Origin: Macrosoma leucophasiata
Lineage: Eukaryota; Arthropoda; Insecta; Lepidoptera; Hedylidae
Direction of reading: 5' to 3'
Assembly (NCBI GenBank): GCA_036365455.1
Contig: JAWQUS010000020.1
Coordinates: 6,421,001-6,485,000 of the forward strand
Length of the DNA stretch: 64,000 bases
In this document: piece by piece, positions 43,816 to 55,213 of the stretch
Numbering within the stretch: position 1 is the first letter of the stretch
How the letters are laid out: the number at the start of each line of letters is the position of its first letter
The notes under the pieces: model-generated
Database searches by the model: none
What the model was told of the DNA's origin: nothing
What the model saw: only the letters and a program-made list of their open reading frames with translations
Program-made: the position numbers and the translations under genes

Positions 43816-44417
43816 TTTGAAGAACCAGAGTCTATACACACATGCAAACAATGAAGCTATGAAAATTAAAAAGGAATACAAGAATTACTTAACAAGAAAA
43901 GCTGGTGGCAAAAGCGTATAACTTAAAAAATGACATTAAACCGAGCTTAGAGTAAGCGTCCTCATTTGAGACCACACACTCATCCCGCATCGCATCCGTC
44001 GGGTTAAATTGAGCTTTTTTTATTCTAAATAAGTCCTTAAAAAAAGCGAACCACCCCAGAAGCCAAATGGCCCAGAATTTGTTTAAATTGTCACGTACAG
44101 ACACCGCGTGGTTACACAATCCCGGGCCACCGGTTCTCAATGTGTTGTTATCGGGTTTGTTGTGTGTCTTTTATTTCTGATTAAGCGTGACTTATAATTT
44201 TATGATTATAATATTTTTTTCATTTATGATATTGAGTTTATGTATACTTACTGTGTATTACGTACTGTTAACTGTCACACACTTTTGTAACGATAATAAA
44301 TCAACGATTGGCCACCATCTTAAGTAAAAATGTGGTGGAAAACGTTGTGGTGGATTTAAATAATACTTTTTAACTCTCCACTTGTATATCACTGCCATAT
44401 TACAATGAAGAAAATAT
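43816..44417. other. No gene seen
   Basis: Unclassified; a minus-strand frame at 43889-44140 has no known motif. Confidence 0.35.
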
Positions 44418-44505
44418 TCATTTATTTATTCAATCTTTATTGCCATAACATATACAACATATGAGCAAATGGCGGACTTAAATATTGGTTCTAATTAAAA
44501 CCTAC
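44418..44505 (-). repeat. LINE 3'-end fragment
   Basis: ATTTATTTATTCAATCTTTATTGCC...GCAAATGGCGGACTTAA is the complement of the 276/14606 type of end. Confidence 0.55.
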
Positions 44506-45290
44506 ACATACAGCTAATGAGCAGGCATACACCATGTTGATAACAATATTTTTCAAAATGTGATTTCTTGCACTTTGCAAGATTTGACAAAATTATAAAG
44601 TCATTTTATATGAATCGGCAAAGAGCAAAATTTAAAATATGCGCAACAATATTGAGATCCTCTGTCACCCATAGATACGAGGTAGGGTTAAAAATGCATC
44701 GTAGTCACATAAAAAAAAATTCACTACAGATATCGGATTTTAAATTTTAAAATGTGCATTGTATTGAGCGGCAGGGTTCGAAAATCGATTGGTGCCGCGG
44801 ACAAAGGGTTAACCATTAATAATAAAAACCCATTGATTTTAGACGCGACAGCTTGCGAGTCTGGTCTTAACGTATCTCGTAAATGGGTAGACTGTCTGTT
44901 GTTTAATGTAACACGTAAAAAATGTATTTCAAATAGAATCAACGTAAAGAACTATGTACTGTTTTTCTAAACTTATCAAAAAATTACAAGACAATTTTTT
45001 TAATATTAAGTTTTTGGCTATATTTTCTATTTTACAGCCATTTAAAACAATGGTTATTTATTTTTGCTGTTTATTTTTTAAAGGCTATATTACATACATA
45101 AAATAAAATTACATTTAAATATGCTTAAAAACATCTCGCAGCATATACATCTCGTTTCTCACCCATTACGATGCCAATGAAATTGGAAAATTATCTACCT
45201 TGGAATTTCCGTAAATTTTGAATTAATATTGATATTTAGACCAAAACCAAAGCTCTCAATACAGATGAGTATTCTTTCGAGAATCCGCCT
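44506..45290. other. No gene seen
   Basis: AT-rich. A 72-codon frame at 44752-44970 is unrecognised. Confidence 0.35.
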
Positions 45291-45292
45291 CT

Positions 45293-45437
45293 TATGGTGA
45301 GATTCGCAGACCGCACTTCGACTTTACTTTGAGCAAAGTATGCTTAGAACTGTGATAAATGTATGGGTTTTGACAGTCCGAAGCGTACTTTGCTCGAAAG
45401 TAAAGTCGTAGTGCGGTCTGTGAATCTCGCCCTTAGT
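45293..45437. repeat. Short inverted-repeat element, family F
   Basis: GAGATTCGCAGACCGCACTTCGACTTTACTTT (from 45299) is inverted, with few mismatches, as AAAGTAAAGTCGTAGTGCGG...GAATCTC (to about 45431). MITE-like. Confidence 0.75.
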
Positions 45438-45542
45438 CTCCGTTAATTTTCCCTAGTAACACGGTGGCAATAAAGTTAATACCGACACAGACGTAGTAGG
45501 CGTAACCTTTCTACGTAAAGCGCTGTAAGGTGTAAAGAGAAA

Positions 45543-45829
45543 CTGGTGGTAGAACTCCAGTGACGGAGCTCGCGGGCGTAGGCACTACCGCATTACCTAA
45601 TATACTTGCCGCTAAATGATAGTGTTCAGCACTATCGTGTTCCGGTCAGGTGGTAATGTACGGCCCTGTAATTTCCGGCACAGAGGCGTAACACCTTAGG
45701 CCACAGGAGTGGTAACGCATCTGCACTTTGACCTTGGTTTTTTTTGTAGGTGTCTATAGGCTGCAGTCATCACTTAACATCAATATGAAGTGCGTGTTTG
45801 TTTGCCACTTTCATAACATTAAAAAAAAA
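45543..45829 (+). repeat. Family A1 repeat, full length
   Basis: CTGGTGGTAGAACTCCAGTGACGG...CATAACATTAAAAAAAA. Confidence 0.88.
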
Positions 45830-46086
45830 CCACTTTAATCTACCGACCCACAAACGATATCTATATAGCCATAAGGAATAGCACACTTTAATCGCCCAAA
45901 GATAATTATCTAGGTATACTAAGATCTTTGCGTGGTAAAAATAGGAACAGGCTGCATCGGGTGGTTATTTACTATCAATATAAACCACTCAGAGGTATGT
46001 TTGCTACTTTATTTAGTTTATTGGCGTTTACCCAACTATTTAGTGTTTTTTTTGTGCTATGAAATATATATAATATATAATATTTA

Positions 46087-46372
46087 CTGGTGGTAGAGCT
46101 ACAGCGACGGTGCTCACGGGCGTAGGCACCACCGCATTACCTAATATACTTGCCGCTAAATGGTAGTGTTCAGCACTATCGTGTTCCGGTCAGGTGGTAA
46201 TGTACGGCCCTGTAATTTCCGGCACAGAGGCATAACACCTTAGGCCTCAGGAGTGGTAACGCATCTGCATTTTGACCTTGGTCTTCATGTGGGTGTCTAT
46301 AGGCTACAGTCATCACTTAACATCAATGTGAACTGCATGCTTGTTTGCCACGCCCATTACATAAAAAAAAAA
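46087..46372 (+). repeat. Family A1 repeat, full length
   Basis: CTGGTGGTAGAGCTACAGCGACGG...CCATTACATAAAAAAAAAA. Confidence 0.88.
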
Positions 46373-46376
46373 TTAA

Positions 46377-46652
46377 AAGTGGCAAACAAGCATGCAGTTC
46401 ACATTGATGTTAAGTGGTGACTGCAGCCTATACCCAGACACCCACACAAGACCAGAGGTCAAAATGCATGTGCATCGCCACCTGCCTTAGTTGTTATGTC
46501 TCTGTGATAGTTATTACGGGACCACACATTACCACAGAACCGGAACACGATAGTGCTGAACACTACCATTAAGTGGGAGATAAATTAGGTAATGCGGGGG
46601 TGCCTACGCCCTAGTGGTAGAGTTCCTACACTGGAACTCTACCACCATTAAA
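46377..46652 (-). repeat. Family A2 repeat, tail-to-tail with the previous copy
   Basis: AAAGTGGCAAACAAGCATGCAG...GTCTCTGTGATAGTTATTACGG...GGAACTCTACCACC. Only about 4 bases separate the two poly(A) ends. Confidence 0.85.
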
Positions 46653-47264
46653 TGTGTCGTAACATAATAAATATTTAACCCCATCGCATTTAAAAATGAA
46701 AAAAAAAACGTCGCTGTCAGTTAAGGTAAGAGCCACCACTCGACCACCTAGTGTGCGATAATTTCGCTTCACCACAGGTTGGTGATGGTACCCCACGGTG
46801 CAGAGAACACCAAATTGATGGTACCAAAAAGTATTGTATTATTTGTATTATGAAGTTTGCGAATTACTTTTTTTTATTATATATTTATCAAAATGAAAAG
46901 GAAGCATGCTAGTGAAAACTGCTGTTGCAATCATTAAAAAATTTGAGTTCCTAATGAAGCTTTGCCTGAGGTTTTTTTTACCCTTACTGAGGCCTACGTT
47001 ATTTTGCCTATGTCATATACCTTACCATCTATCCGGAATATGATTGTGCTGAACACCACCATATGACGGCAGATAGGTTAAGTAACGTAATTTCGCGTCA
47101 TCGTCATGCTAGAGCAAATCTATGACTTGGGCGGAGTGGGGCTACCAATGAGATATTTTAAAAATCAATTAGTATCACATGTGTCCGATTCTGACACAAT
47201 TACAAGTAAGCATGCTTATGAAATGAAGGCATCTAAATATTTTCTCTAAAATAATTTCGATTGT
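46653..47264. other. No gene; decayed family A2 piece
   Basis: 46,989-47,130 (GAGGCCTACG...GATTGTGCTGAACACCACCATATGACGGCAGATAGG) is a decayed A2 fragment. The rest is unclassified. Confidence 0.45.
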
Positions 47265-47475
47265 TATACATAGTATGTGTAGAAATTAAATTTGCGGATT
47301 CTCTCGCGTATACAACACTCCCAAACTTCTTCTTATACCCGACGTTTCGGTCGCTTTCCGGGTACCGTGGTCACGGGCAGACTGGGTTGGGTATAAGAAG
47401 AAGTTTGGGAGTGTTGTATACGCGAGAGAATCCGCAAATTTAATTTCTAAAGCTCGCGAAAACCTGCGAAAATGT
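47265..47475. repeat. Foldback element with perfect 60-bp arms
   Basis: 47281-47340 and 47389-47448 are exact inverted copies (GCGGATTCTCTCGCGTATAC inside the left arm). The 48-nt spacer holds CGACGTTTCGGTCGCTTTCC. Single-arm relatives are at 8009-8108 and 55485-55618. Confidence 0.92.
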
Positions 47476-48089
47476 TAGGTACATGTGATAAATACGTCAG
47501 TCTCTCAGCCAAATATTTTCGAAGCTCCTAAAAGGGTATCTTCATTAAGTGGGGTCCATCAAAATATTTTTTACATAGCAAGCAAAATCACTAGTCATGT
47601 TGCTGGCGACAACCCTACATTCGACCTGTATTTATTTATACACGCACCACAAACAAATATGCATTGACGGTTAATACATTGATGGTTGAATATGAACGCC
47701 AAAAAATTTGTTTATACCGAATCAGCAATGGATTTCATCTTAATCGAATGTGCAGTTTACTGTTAACCCCAAAATATTCAGGGCCGCAGCATTCATTGTA
47801 TTCTACATCGCGGTGCCATTAATCAGTCTGTGCCAGAATCATCAATACAACATTATGCAGACACGTCCAAGCACTCGATTCGAATATTGGATGTATCGAT
47901 TATGTATCGGTAATTCGATTACGCCAACTCGCATTGTGTGGAGGCTGTTCATCACTTGTTGAAAAATGACTGTGCCGTTACGTTGATATATGTAGCCCGA
48001 AAAACTTTCATGTTACTAGTAAGTTTGTAAATGAGATCTTAATACCTTTAGAAATATACGAATAATATATGAATACTACTATATAATAC
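47476..48089. other. No gene seen
   Basis: Frames of 60-70 codons without known motifs. Confidence 0.35.
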
Positions 48090-48280
48090 AACTAGCTGTT
48101 GCCCGCGGCTTCGCCCGCGTGGATGTCGTTTTATAAATAACTAAGTAGCCTACGTTCTTTCTCAAAGTCAGCTCTATCTCTGTACCAAATTTCATCAAAA
48201 TCGGTTCAGTCGTTTGGACGTAAAAAGGTAACAGACAGACAGACAGAGTTACTTTCGCATTTATCATATTAGTAGGAATA
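48090..48280 (+). repeat. Family B repeat, well preserved
   Basis: ACTAGCTGTTGCCCGCGGCTTCGCCCGCGTGG, TTTCATCAAAATCGGTTCAG, (ACAG)n, ending TTATCATATTAGTAGGA. Confidence 0.8.
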
Positions 48281-48341
48281 AGTTTTTTTTCTTTATTCTT
48301 TGATCATAATAATATCAGTATAGGAGAGAATCATGACAATT

Positions 48342-48570
48342 TCTGGTAGAAGTACTCCAGTGTCACGAAAATCGACGGGGCGTAGACAGCACCGCATTAC
48401 CAAATGTTTATCGCTCAATGGCAGTGTTTAGTGCTACAGTGTTTTTGATTAAGGGGTACCTAATTTCTAACACAGAGACAAAAAGCTTAGGCCTGTTAAA
48501 TGTTTATAGCCCCTACAGTATTCACTCATCAATAGCGTGAATTGTATGTTGTTTGTAACTACATAACAAA
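48342..48570 (+). repeat. Family A repeat, strongly diverged
   Basis: TTCTGGTAGAAGTACTCCAGTG...GCACCGCATTACC...TAACACAGAGACAAAAAGCTTAGGCC. Confidence 0.6.
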
Positions 48571-49190
48571 AATATAACAAAATATTAGCGCCGGGTTATT
48601 AATCCGGCGCAACGCTGAGTTGGCGCGTCAAATTCTTCATTTAGTTTTGTTTCTATTTTTTGTTTTATATCTTTTTTTTTCCGTTTTGTTCTTTCTTAAG
48701 TACCTATTGTACAAATAAATATAAATTAAAAAAAAATACGTATGGTTTTTATTAAAAAATACTACGATATTTTTTTAGTGCAAAAAAATTTCGTGCTTTA
48801 AGTAACTTTTGAGTTAATCGCAAATAAACAGACAGACGCGGCGGGGGACTTTGTTTTATAGATATTATGTAATAGATGTAGATAAATTTACTTATACATT
48901 TTTACTACCCAATAAATACGAAACCACTTTATTTTTATCACATGCTATATTTATGATGCAATAATATCAATATTCTGAGACTATAAAAAATTGCAGTTTC
49001 TTTACATACCTACTTCTCATTTTGTGTATTCAACTTTCATAATTCAAACTCACCTTCTTCATAAACACATAATAATATGCTGTTTTTTCTGTAATACTAA
49101 ACCCAAAGTTCTGAGTAGTTCTGAATGACTGATTAACATTGATTAAAAGTTATCAACCCTACCACCACAGCCCAATACCAACGAGGCCCA
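48571..49190. other. No gene seen
   Basis: AT-rich; TTATTAATCCGGCGCAAC marks a small GC patch. Confidence 0.35.
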
Positions 49191-49860
49191 CAGAATAGCT
49201 CAAGAAGTATATATATACCTCGAAGAACCGACGATATACATAGACGAGAAATATACATAACATAATTGGCATTTTGAATTAATAGAAATAAAACATCAAA
49301 AGGAATATGGAAAAGGCTTTAATGTCGCAAGCATTCCATCTTACCCCGAGTGGTTCTGTAGAGCGTCCACTTGGCGAGTGACTGCTTCCGACGCTGGAGG
49401 GGAAATATCTCGAGACTGGCAGCCCCACAGCTGAAAAATTTAACTTTCTTTACTTAGAATAATATATTCTTAATGTATTGTATCTTTATTATAATTCATA
49501 AATTAACCTTAATATAACTCCATGTCCATATTTCTTCGAAGAATTAGACAGTCACGTAGAGGAATGACCACGCTGGAGGGGGAATAAATATCTCAAGATA
49601 GGTCACAGACAAATGAAAAAGTATTGGAGGTTATAAAAAATATTCAACATAATATTACTAAATTTTAATATAATAATATGTCACCTTGGAAATTTAAAAA
49701 CATCAAACTAAATATGGGAAAGGCTTTAACTGTCGCGGGTATTCCAAATCAAGACGAGAGTGGTCCACTATAGCATCCATTTGCCGCACTCTCGAGATAT
49801 TTCCCCTCCAACGTCACTACGTTGGAAGGGAAATATCTCGAGAGTGGCAACCCACCGCAT
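49190..49860. repeat. Three related units with GGAAATATCTCGAGA.TGGC motif, one palindromic
   Basis: The motif occurs near 49,400 (GGGAAATATCTCGAGACTGGCAGCC), 49,583 (GAATAAATATCTCAAGATAGG) and 49,828 (GGGAAATATCTCGAGAGTGGCAACC). At 49788-49814/49819-49845 it forms a 27-bp inverted pair (one mismatch, 4-nt spacer). Confidence 0.6.
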
Positions 49861-50216
49861 GAAAAAACTAACTTGTTTTAGATAAGAAATAAAAATAACT
49901 CGTATTTGTGCTCAAAGTAATAAGAGAAACGTTTCTGATTCATCAAAGCATAGCAAAATTATGAACCCGTAACGACTTTATCCAGACGTACTTTTGGGAT
50001 AGAGATAAAAGATGTAAGACATCAGGAGTTAACCCTCAGGATACATCTGCACATCGACGACACAACGCAGCTTCTATCTGCATTAGTTTTGGTTTTTGTG
50101 TGGATAACTATTGGCTGCTAGGCTAATGTTCTAGTGACGTAGTTAGTGGGCATACAGAGAAGACATTATCCATTTTTCATGAGTTACCTGTATCACATAA
50201 TCTGAAATAACTTAAT

Positions 50217-51355
50217 AAATTGCCAACAAAAGGACGATAAGAGGCGTTGAAATGGCATGATTCATAGAAAACGCAAATTTCGGTAAACATTAGTCATCCT
50301 CGTTGAAAGGTATGATGTGAGAAATTAGATGTTGGAGCCACAGAGACCACGACCACCAGAGGTTGACGCTACAGTCTTTGCATACGCTTCAATTACGTTG
50401 CGGAGTAAACCTCAAGAGTTTCTTATCCAACGTAACGTATTTTATTAAAGAAATGATTATATTATGTACTGCCGACAAAAAGACGATGTGAGCATTGAAA
50501 TGGCATTGCTCGTGGAAAACACAATAAAATAATAAAAAATAAAATACGCTTACACTCACAGCCCCACAGTAGGTATGAACCTGTGTCGTGGGTGCCGTTG
50601 TACACATACAAGACATACAAAAACACCCAGACCCGAAACAAATTTCTGTAGGCCATACAAATATTTGTTCCGGTGCGGGGATCGAACCCGCGAACCTTCA
50701 AATCAAACGGTGGTTCCGCACCGCTGGACTAACCGGGTCGTCAACAATGTGCGGCGGACATTAATCATACTCGTTGAAAACTATTTTGTGGGAAATTACA
50801 CGTAGGGCTAAAGTGAGCGCGTTCGCTGCGGGTTGATGGGACATTCGTTGCAAGCGCTTCAATTATAACGTGGAATATTTTTTAGGATTTTCTGGTTGTT
50901 TCATTCAAAGTTGTGTTGCTATAGTAAACAAAGTTTTTTCCTGATTAATTCCTGCAATTTTATAAATGCTTTTTATTACTTGTTTTTACCTAACGTAATT
51001 TTAGCGTAATATCTCGAATAATATTATAACATTTTTTGCTATTCGATTAATAAATGCATGTATTCACATTTTGATAATTTATAAAACTACCGGGTTATTA
51101 GATTTCGATATTCAGTACCTGCTCGAAAAAAAAACTGAATCCAGCGTAACGTATCTTATTTACGCCATAATTACATTATGAATTTCCAACAAAATAACGA
51201 TGCGAGCGTTGAAATGGCATTACTCGTGGAAAACACAACGTCCGGCGGACATTAGTCATCCTCGTTGAAAGGTATCCTGTGGGAAATTACACGCGGGGCC
51301 AAAGAGACCGCGGCGGCCGCGGGTTGACGCTACATTCTTTGCATGCGCTCCAATT
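50217..51355 (+). repeat. Three dispersed direct copies of a ~180-bp unclassified unit
   Basis: Units at 50217-50405, 50464-50870 (split by SINE-2) and 51180-51355 share GTTGAAATGGCAT, CATTAGTCATCCTCGTTGAAAGG, GGGAAATTACACG and GGTTGACGCTACATTCTTTGCAT. Non-coding, family unknown. Confidence 0.75.
50529..50743 (-). repeat. SINE-2, full length, inserted in a repeat unit
   Basis: Minus strand GACGACCCGGTTAGTCCAGCGG...TTCGCGGGTTCGATCCCCGC. ACAAT occurs at both junctions, and the third repeat unit shows the uninterrupted sequence. Confidence 0.85.
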
Positions 51356-51763
51356 TTCTATTAACTTGACGTTGTAGAGTAATTTATGTAAATTCACTGC
51401 TGTATATTTTAAATATCTTTGTGAATTATTTTGCGTTTTTATGGCCACTTTGATTGTTGTTTTCAAGTTTACGGGTAAAGTACAGGTACGACTGTACACG
51501 ACACTGTACTTGTAGTGGTATATCGAGAGATTTTTATGAACTCTTTAGTGGTTGCGTAATCAAAAGCTGTGTTTTACTAGTGGTCGATCTTCAGCGGAGC
51601 TCGATGGCGATGACCACCAATCGCTGGTTTTCGATGTTTCAGAGATTGTGACATCTAGGTACATGTTTAAGCCTGGGTTGCACCAAACTAAACAACTTAA
51701 AGAAATATGTTAAAGTTAGAGAAGGATGTGAACTGTTACAATAACTTTATCTTTAACAACCCT

Positions 51764-52551
51764 TTTTTTTTTTTTTTTTTTTTTTTTTACGCGGGGAAAC
51801 CCTCATGGGCACCCGCCGTCTAGGGGAAACGACGGCGGGTAGTGTGAGACTCGTACTCACTAAAACCCCGCGGTGTTCCGACTCTTCCGCCATCAGTGGC
51901 GGGGTCACGGGAACGCTTACGCACACATCCGCGACCCCGCCGGCGGCTGCTCGTCTCCGAGCCCTCCGCAGGTTGAGCTCCTTGGCTCCAACCAACACCA
52001 GTGGCGTGCGGAACACGTGCACGCCACCCAGCTTGGGACCCATCTCCATTTGGGCGACGGACATCCCCCAGTCCGACACCCAAAGGTCCCCGCCCCGACC
52101 ACTCACAACGCCAGGCGTCCCAAGACGCCCGGGTGGAGGAGTCCAGGGGCACTCTGTCCGGCCCCGGGGGAGCGGGAGTGACAGGGATGAACTGACCTTC
52201 AACCGCCCCCCCGCGGCCCCACCACGTCCCTATCGAGCGGCGGGACCACCGCTAGGCGGCTGGGGATAGGGTGCAGGGCAACGACACACCCATACACCTC
52301 CTCCCCAGCCGCCTCCCCACCACGTCCCCATCTTACGGCGGGACAACCGCTAGGCGGCTGGGGATAGGGTGCAGGGCAACGATACACCCGTACACCTCTT
52401 CCCCAGCCGTCTCCTCACCACAGCAGCGAGTGGCGGGCAGAGCCACGCCAAACGCCGCCCCTCTCTGGGTTCCTCTTGGCTTCTCCGGTGTGAGGCCAAC
52501 CACCGGGTACTGAGCCCCCCCGCCACGACAAGGCGGAAACCCTCGGGGGGG
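51764..52551 (-). mobile_element. GC-rich retroposed insertion with poly(A) and 15-bp target duplication
   Basis: The direct repeat ATCTTTAACAACCCT (51749-51763 and 52552-52566) flanks it. A run of about 27 T directly after the left repeat is the poly(A) of a minus-strand insertion. The body is strikingly GC-rich and has two ~99-bp tandem units (52218-52415). Overlapping frames on both strands look like chance products of GC content. It may be a short or internally deleted non-LTR element; I cannot name it. Confidence 0.85.
52218..52415. repeat. Two ~99-bp tandem units
   Basis: GCTAGGCGGCTGGGGATAGG plus GTGCAGGGCAACGA occurs twice, 99-100 bp apart, followed by a broken third start. Confidence 0.85.
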
Positions 52552-52575
52552 ATCTTTAACAACCCTGGCTTAAGG

Positions 52576-53399
52576 CTACAGTATTTACGTACTCATTAGT
52601 ATTACTATAAACTGTAGCTTGTGTGGCACTAACATGACTTCGAAAAATATGTTCTAAAATTACCTGAATTAAAGGAATACAGAATCGTCGTACACAATAA
52701 TTACATACCTTACTATTCAGAAGTTATATTCCTTTGGAAGTTACAACGTAAAGCTAGAAAAATAAAATAATAAAGCAGCATTAAAGTGCTATTAACCTCG
52801 CAAAATCCTATCATGTTTTACTATAAAACCGACCAGATGTTAAGTGAGTAAAAAATAAAAATGTCCCGTTACTGCAGATATCAAGCGATTCGCCAAATTT
52901 TCCCACACATCCACAAAGGGTTAAAAGCTCGTCTTCATTGTAAGAGGATATCTAATTTCCTTGAAAGCAAAATTGGCGTAACATTGCCAAGGTACACTTT
53001 TTATACTTTTTTGTACCGATAACCCTTCGGTGCGTTTGTGTTTTTTTTCTTTTTGAAGCGTAAAGAAAAGGCGGTTAGTTTATATCCGGCTTCTTTTGAC
53101 ATATGGAGGGTTGACCGATGTTCTCAATGAGTATTAATTATTTGAAGTGGGATTCGGTATTCGAGTAGGTTGACGTGCATTGTAGGAGTCTGACTTGTAC
53201 AATGGGCCTTAAGAAATTATTTTTCTATGCGCGAGGTTGTAATATTATAAGTTTTCTATTTTATTCACTAGGGGCAAACATCTCTTTTTATGAATCAATT
53301 CTCCAAAAGAAACGTTTAAGAAATTGAATACATCATCTTTAGACTGTAGTACCGCTAGTACTGCCTAACTAAGCAAATATACATGTATACTTCATAAAT
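52576..53399. other. No gene seen
   Basis: AT-rich, unclassified. Confidence 0.4.
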
Positions 53400-53561
53400 T
53401 ATGGTGGGGTCAAAAGTCTTAGGAATCGGCGTGCATGTATAAAGAGAATGTTGAAGGTAGACGAGGCACGAGAGGTTTGTCAGAACCGGGATGTCTGGCG
53501 CTCTACACTCTCTGCCTACCCTGTTAGGGACCTGGCGTGAAGATACATACATACATACATA
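53400..53561 (+). repeat. 'YPVRDLA' LINE tail with (ATAC)n end
   Basis: ATGGTGGGGTCAAAAGTCTTAGG to GACCTGGCGTGAAGATACATACATACATAC. It is almost identical to 588-732 but more strongly 5'-truncated. Confidence 0.82.
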
Positions 53562-54440
53562 CTTCATAAATATCCAACTCTGTATTAAAATATCTAGTGA
53601 TGGCTGAACATCAATGGTGGTATACAAAAGTATAGGTTCCTACTAACCTACCGACCACTGCATTGTCTTATTTACATGATTCTTTCTGTATAAAAGTTTT
53701 TTGGTAGAGTATGTATGTATGTATACATACTATGCGGAAATGTCTTTATCAATTAGCAACGAATAAGCACTGAATATTTTGTTTGTATATTTATGAACAC
53801 CGCGCCCAACAAAAATCTTCCTCTGAGAATTGTACCTATTAAAGGAAATTACCCAACCTGGCAGTTGAAAGCATTTGTGAAGATAGTTTATTTTTAGTTC
53901 TAGTAACATCGTTAAATAAATTGTAGACTTAACCGTTCTAAGCTGTAAGGATCGCGTTATTCAAACAACAGTTGCATCAACCCTTTAAAATGGCAAATCC
54001 GGTAGCATCTCGTGAGAACGCGGAAGACACCTGGTCTTATAGACCGTAATATAACTGTTCATAGACAAACAATAGAGAAACCCTTTGATATCCGCTACGG
54101 GTCGATGAGACCCTAATAGTAATCAAGGGTTAGTTATGGCAGGTGAGGAAGACGTCTTGATTCGCGTGAAATAATTTTTCTTTATATTTTTTTATGTACG
54201 GATTGAACATTCTATTAGATCTGGCTGATGAGGTGTGAACGTTAATAGCTTTCTTTTCAACTTTCAAAGTTAATGTTAAAATTTGAAAAATGTCTCGCGC
54301 AGGTATAAAACACAATTTATACCTAATTGTTATTTTTATGTCATTATTTTTATTTAATTTACTGCACAATTTTCTACGGTATTGTTTCATACATGCTATG
54401 AAAATATCAATATTTACTGTTTTTTTATGTCGTGAAACAA
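53562..54440. other. No gene seen
   Basis: Short palindrome TATGTATGTATGTATACATAC near 53,709; otherwise unclassified. Confidence 0.35.
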
Positions 54441-54710
54441 GGGTGCAGTTTACGTCGATGGTAAGTACTTAATACTGTATATTTTTAACATACAAATGAG
54501 AAATTTCAATGTAGATGCGTTGCCACTCCTGAGGCCTACGAGTAAGTTATGCCTCTTTGGCGGAAATTACAAAACATTGTATTACCACCTGACCAGAATA
54601 GGATAGTGCTGACTGACCTACTTACTGATAAATGGTAATCATTTATCAGCAAGTAAGTCAGTAATGCCTATGCTCGCAAGCTCCGTCACGTTAGCTCTAC
54701 CATCAGTAAG
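54441..54710 (-). repeat. Family A repeat with internal inverted duplication
   Basis: ATGCGTTGCCACTCCTGAGGCC...GCTCCGTCACGTTAGCTCTACCATCAG. At 54613-54634/54640-54661 a 22-nt segment is inverted on itself (2 mismatches), which is not seen in other copies. Confidence 0.7.
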
Positions 54711-54734
54711 AGCAGATAGTATAAAATACACTGC

Positions 54735-54948
54735 CCACACTGAAAAAAAATCAAAAGGAAAAGATAAACATGACATAATAAACGGAAATAAATTCAAAGG
54801 TATCAATTAAAATACGCGAGCTCTTATTACGGTACACGGAGCGTAGCTAATTCGACGCCCACGATCCACTGCGTGTTAAAATGTTATGTATGACTTGCAT
54901 GAAGTTGCATGTATGTATCCATAGTTCATGCGTTTTATACGAAAGTAG
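54735..54948 (+). repeat. Local duplication, copy 1
   Basis: TTCAAAGGTATCAAT, GTACACGGAGCGTAGCTAATTC, CACTGCGTGTTAAAATGTTATG and ATGACTTGCAT recur in order at 55214-55418. Confidence 0.7.
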
Positions 54949-55213
54949 AGAACGGACATATTAACTGTGATAGCAATTTATTAATGTAGCGCTTGGATAT
55001 CAACAAATTCAAGTTTTAAGAATAAATATTGTGAAACTTGTGTCACCAGTTTTTAGGCTTTGAAAGGGTATATATAATAGGAAAAGAAAATGAAAGGAAA
55101 TTATGAAATAAGAGTGTGAAAAACTGTAATCAAATTACTGAAGAACTTCAAAAGCACTATCTGAAAATTTGTATACCTTACTTACAATTAGTATTACACC
55201 AGAGATTATCAAA

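Larger units (their letters stand above)
51668..52575. repeat. 'GGTTGCACC' element split by a GC-rich insertion
   Basis: The left part AAGCCTGGGTTGCACCAAAC...TTTAACAACCC and right part ACAACCCTGGCTT form one inverted-ended element once the insert is set aside. Confidence 0.8.

Noticed and set aside
51753..52602. Multiple overlapping long frames on both strands
   Set aside because: They lie in a GC-rich retroposed insertion where stop codons are rare, overlap each other in many frames, and one runs into the poly(A) as poly-Lys.
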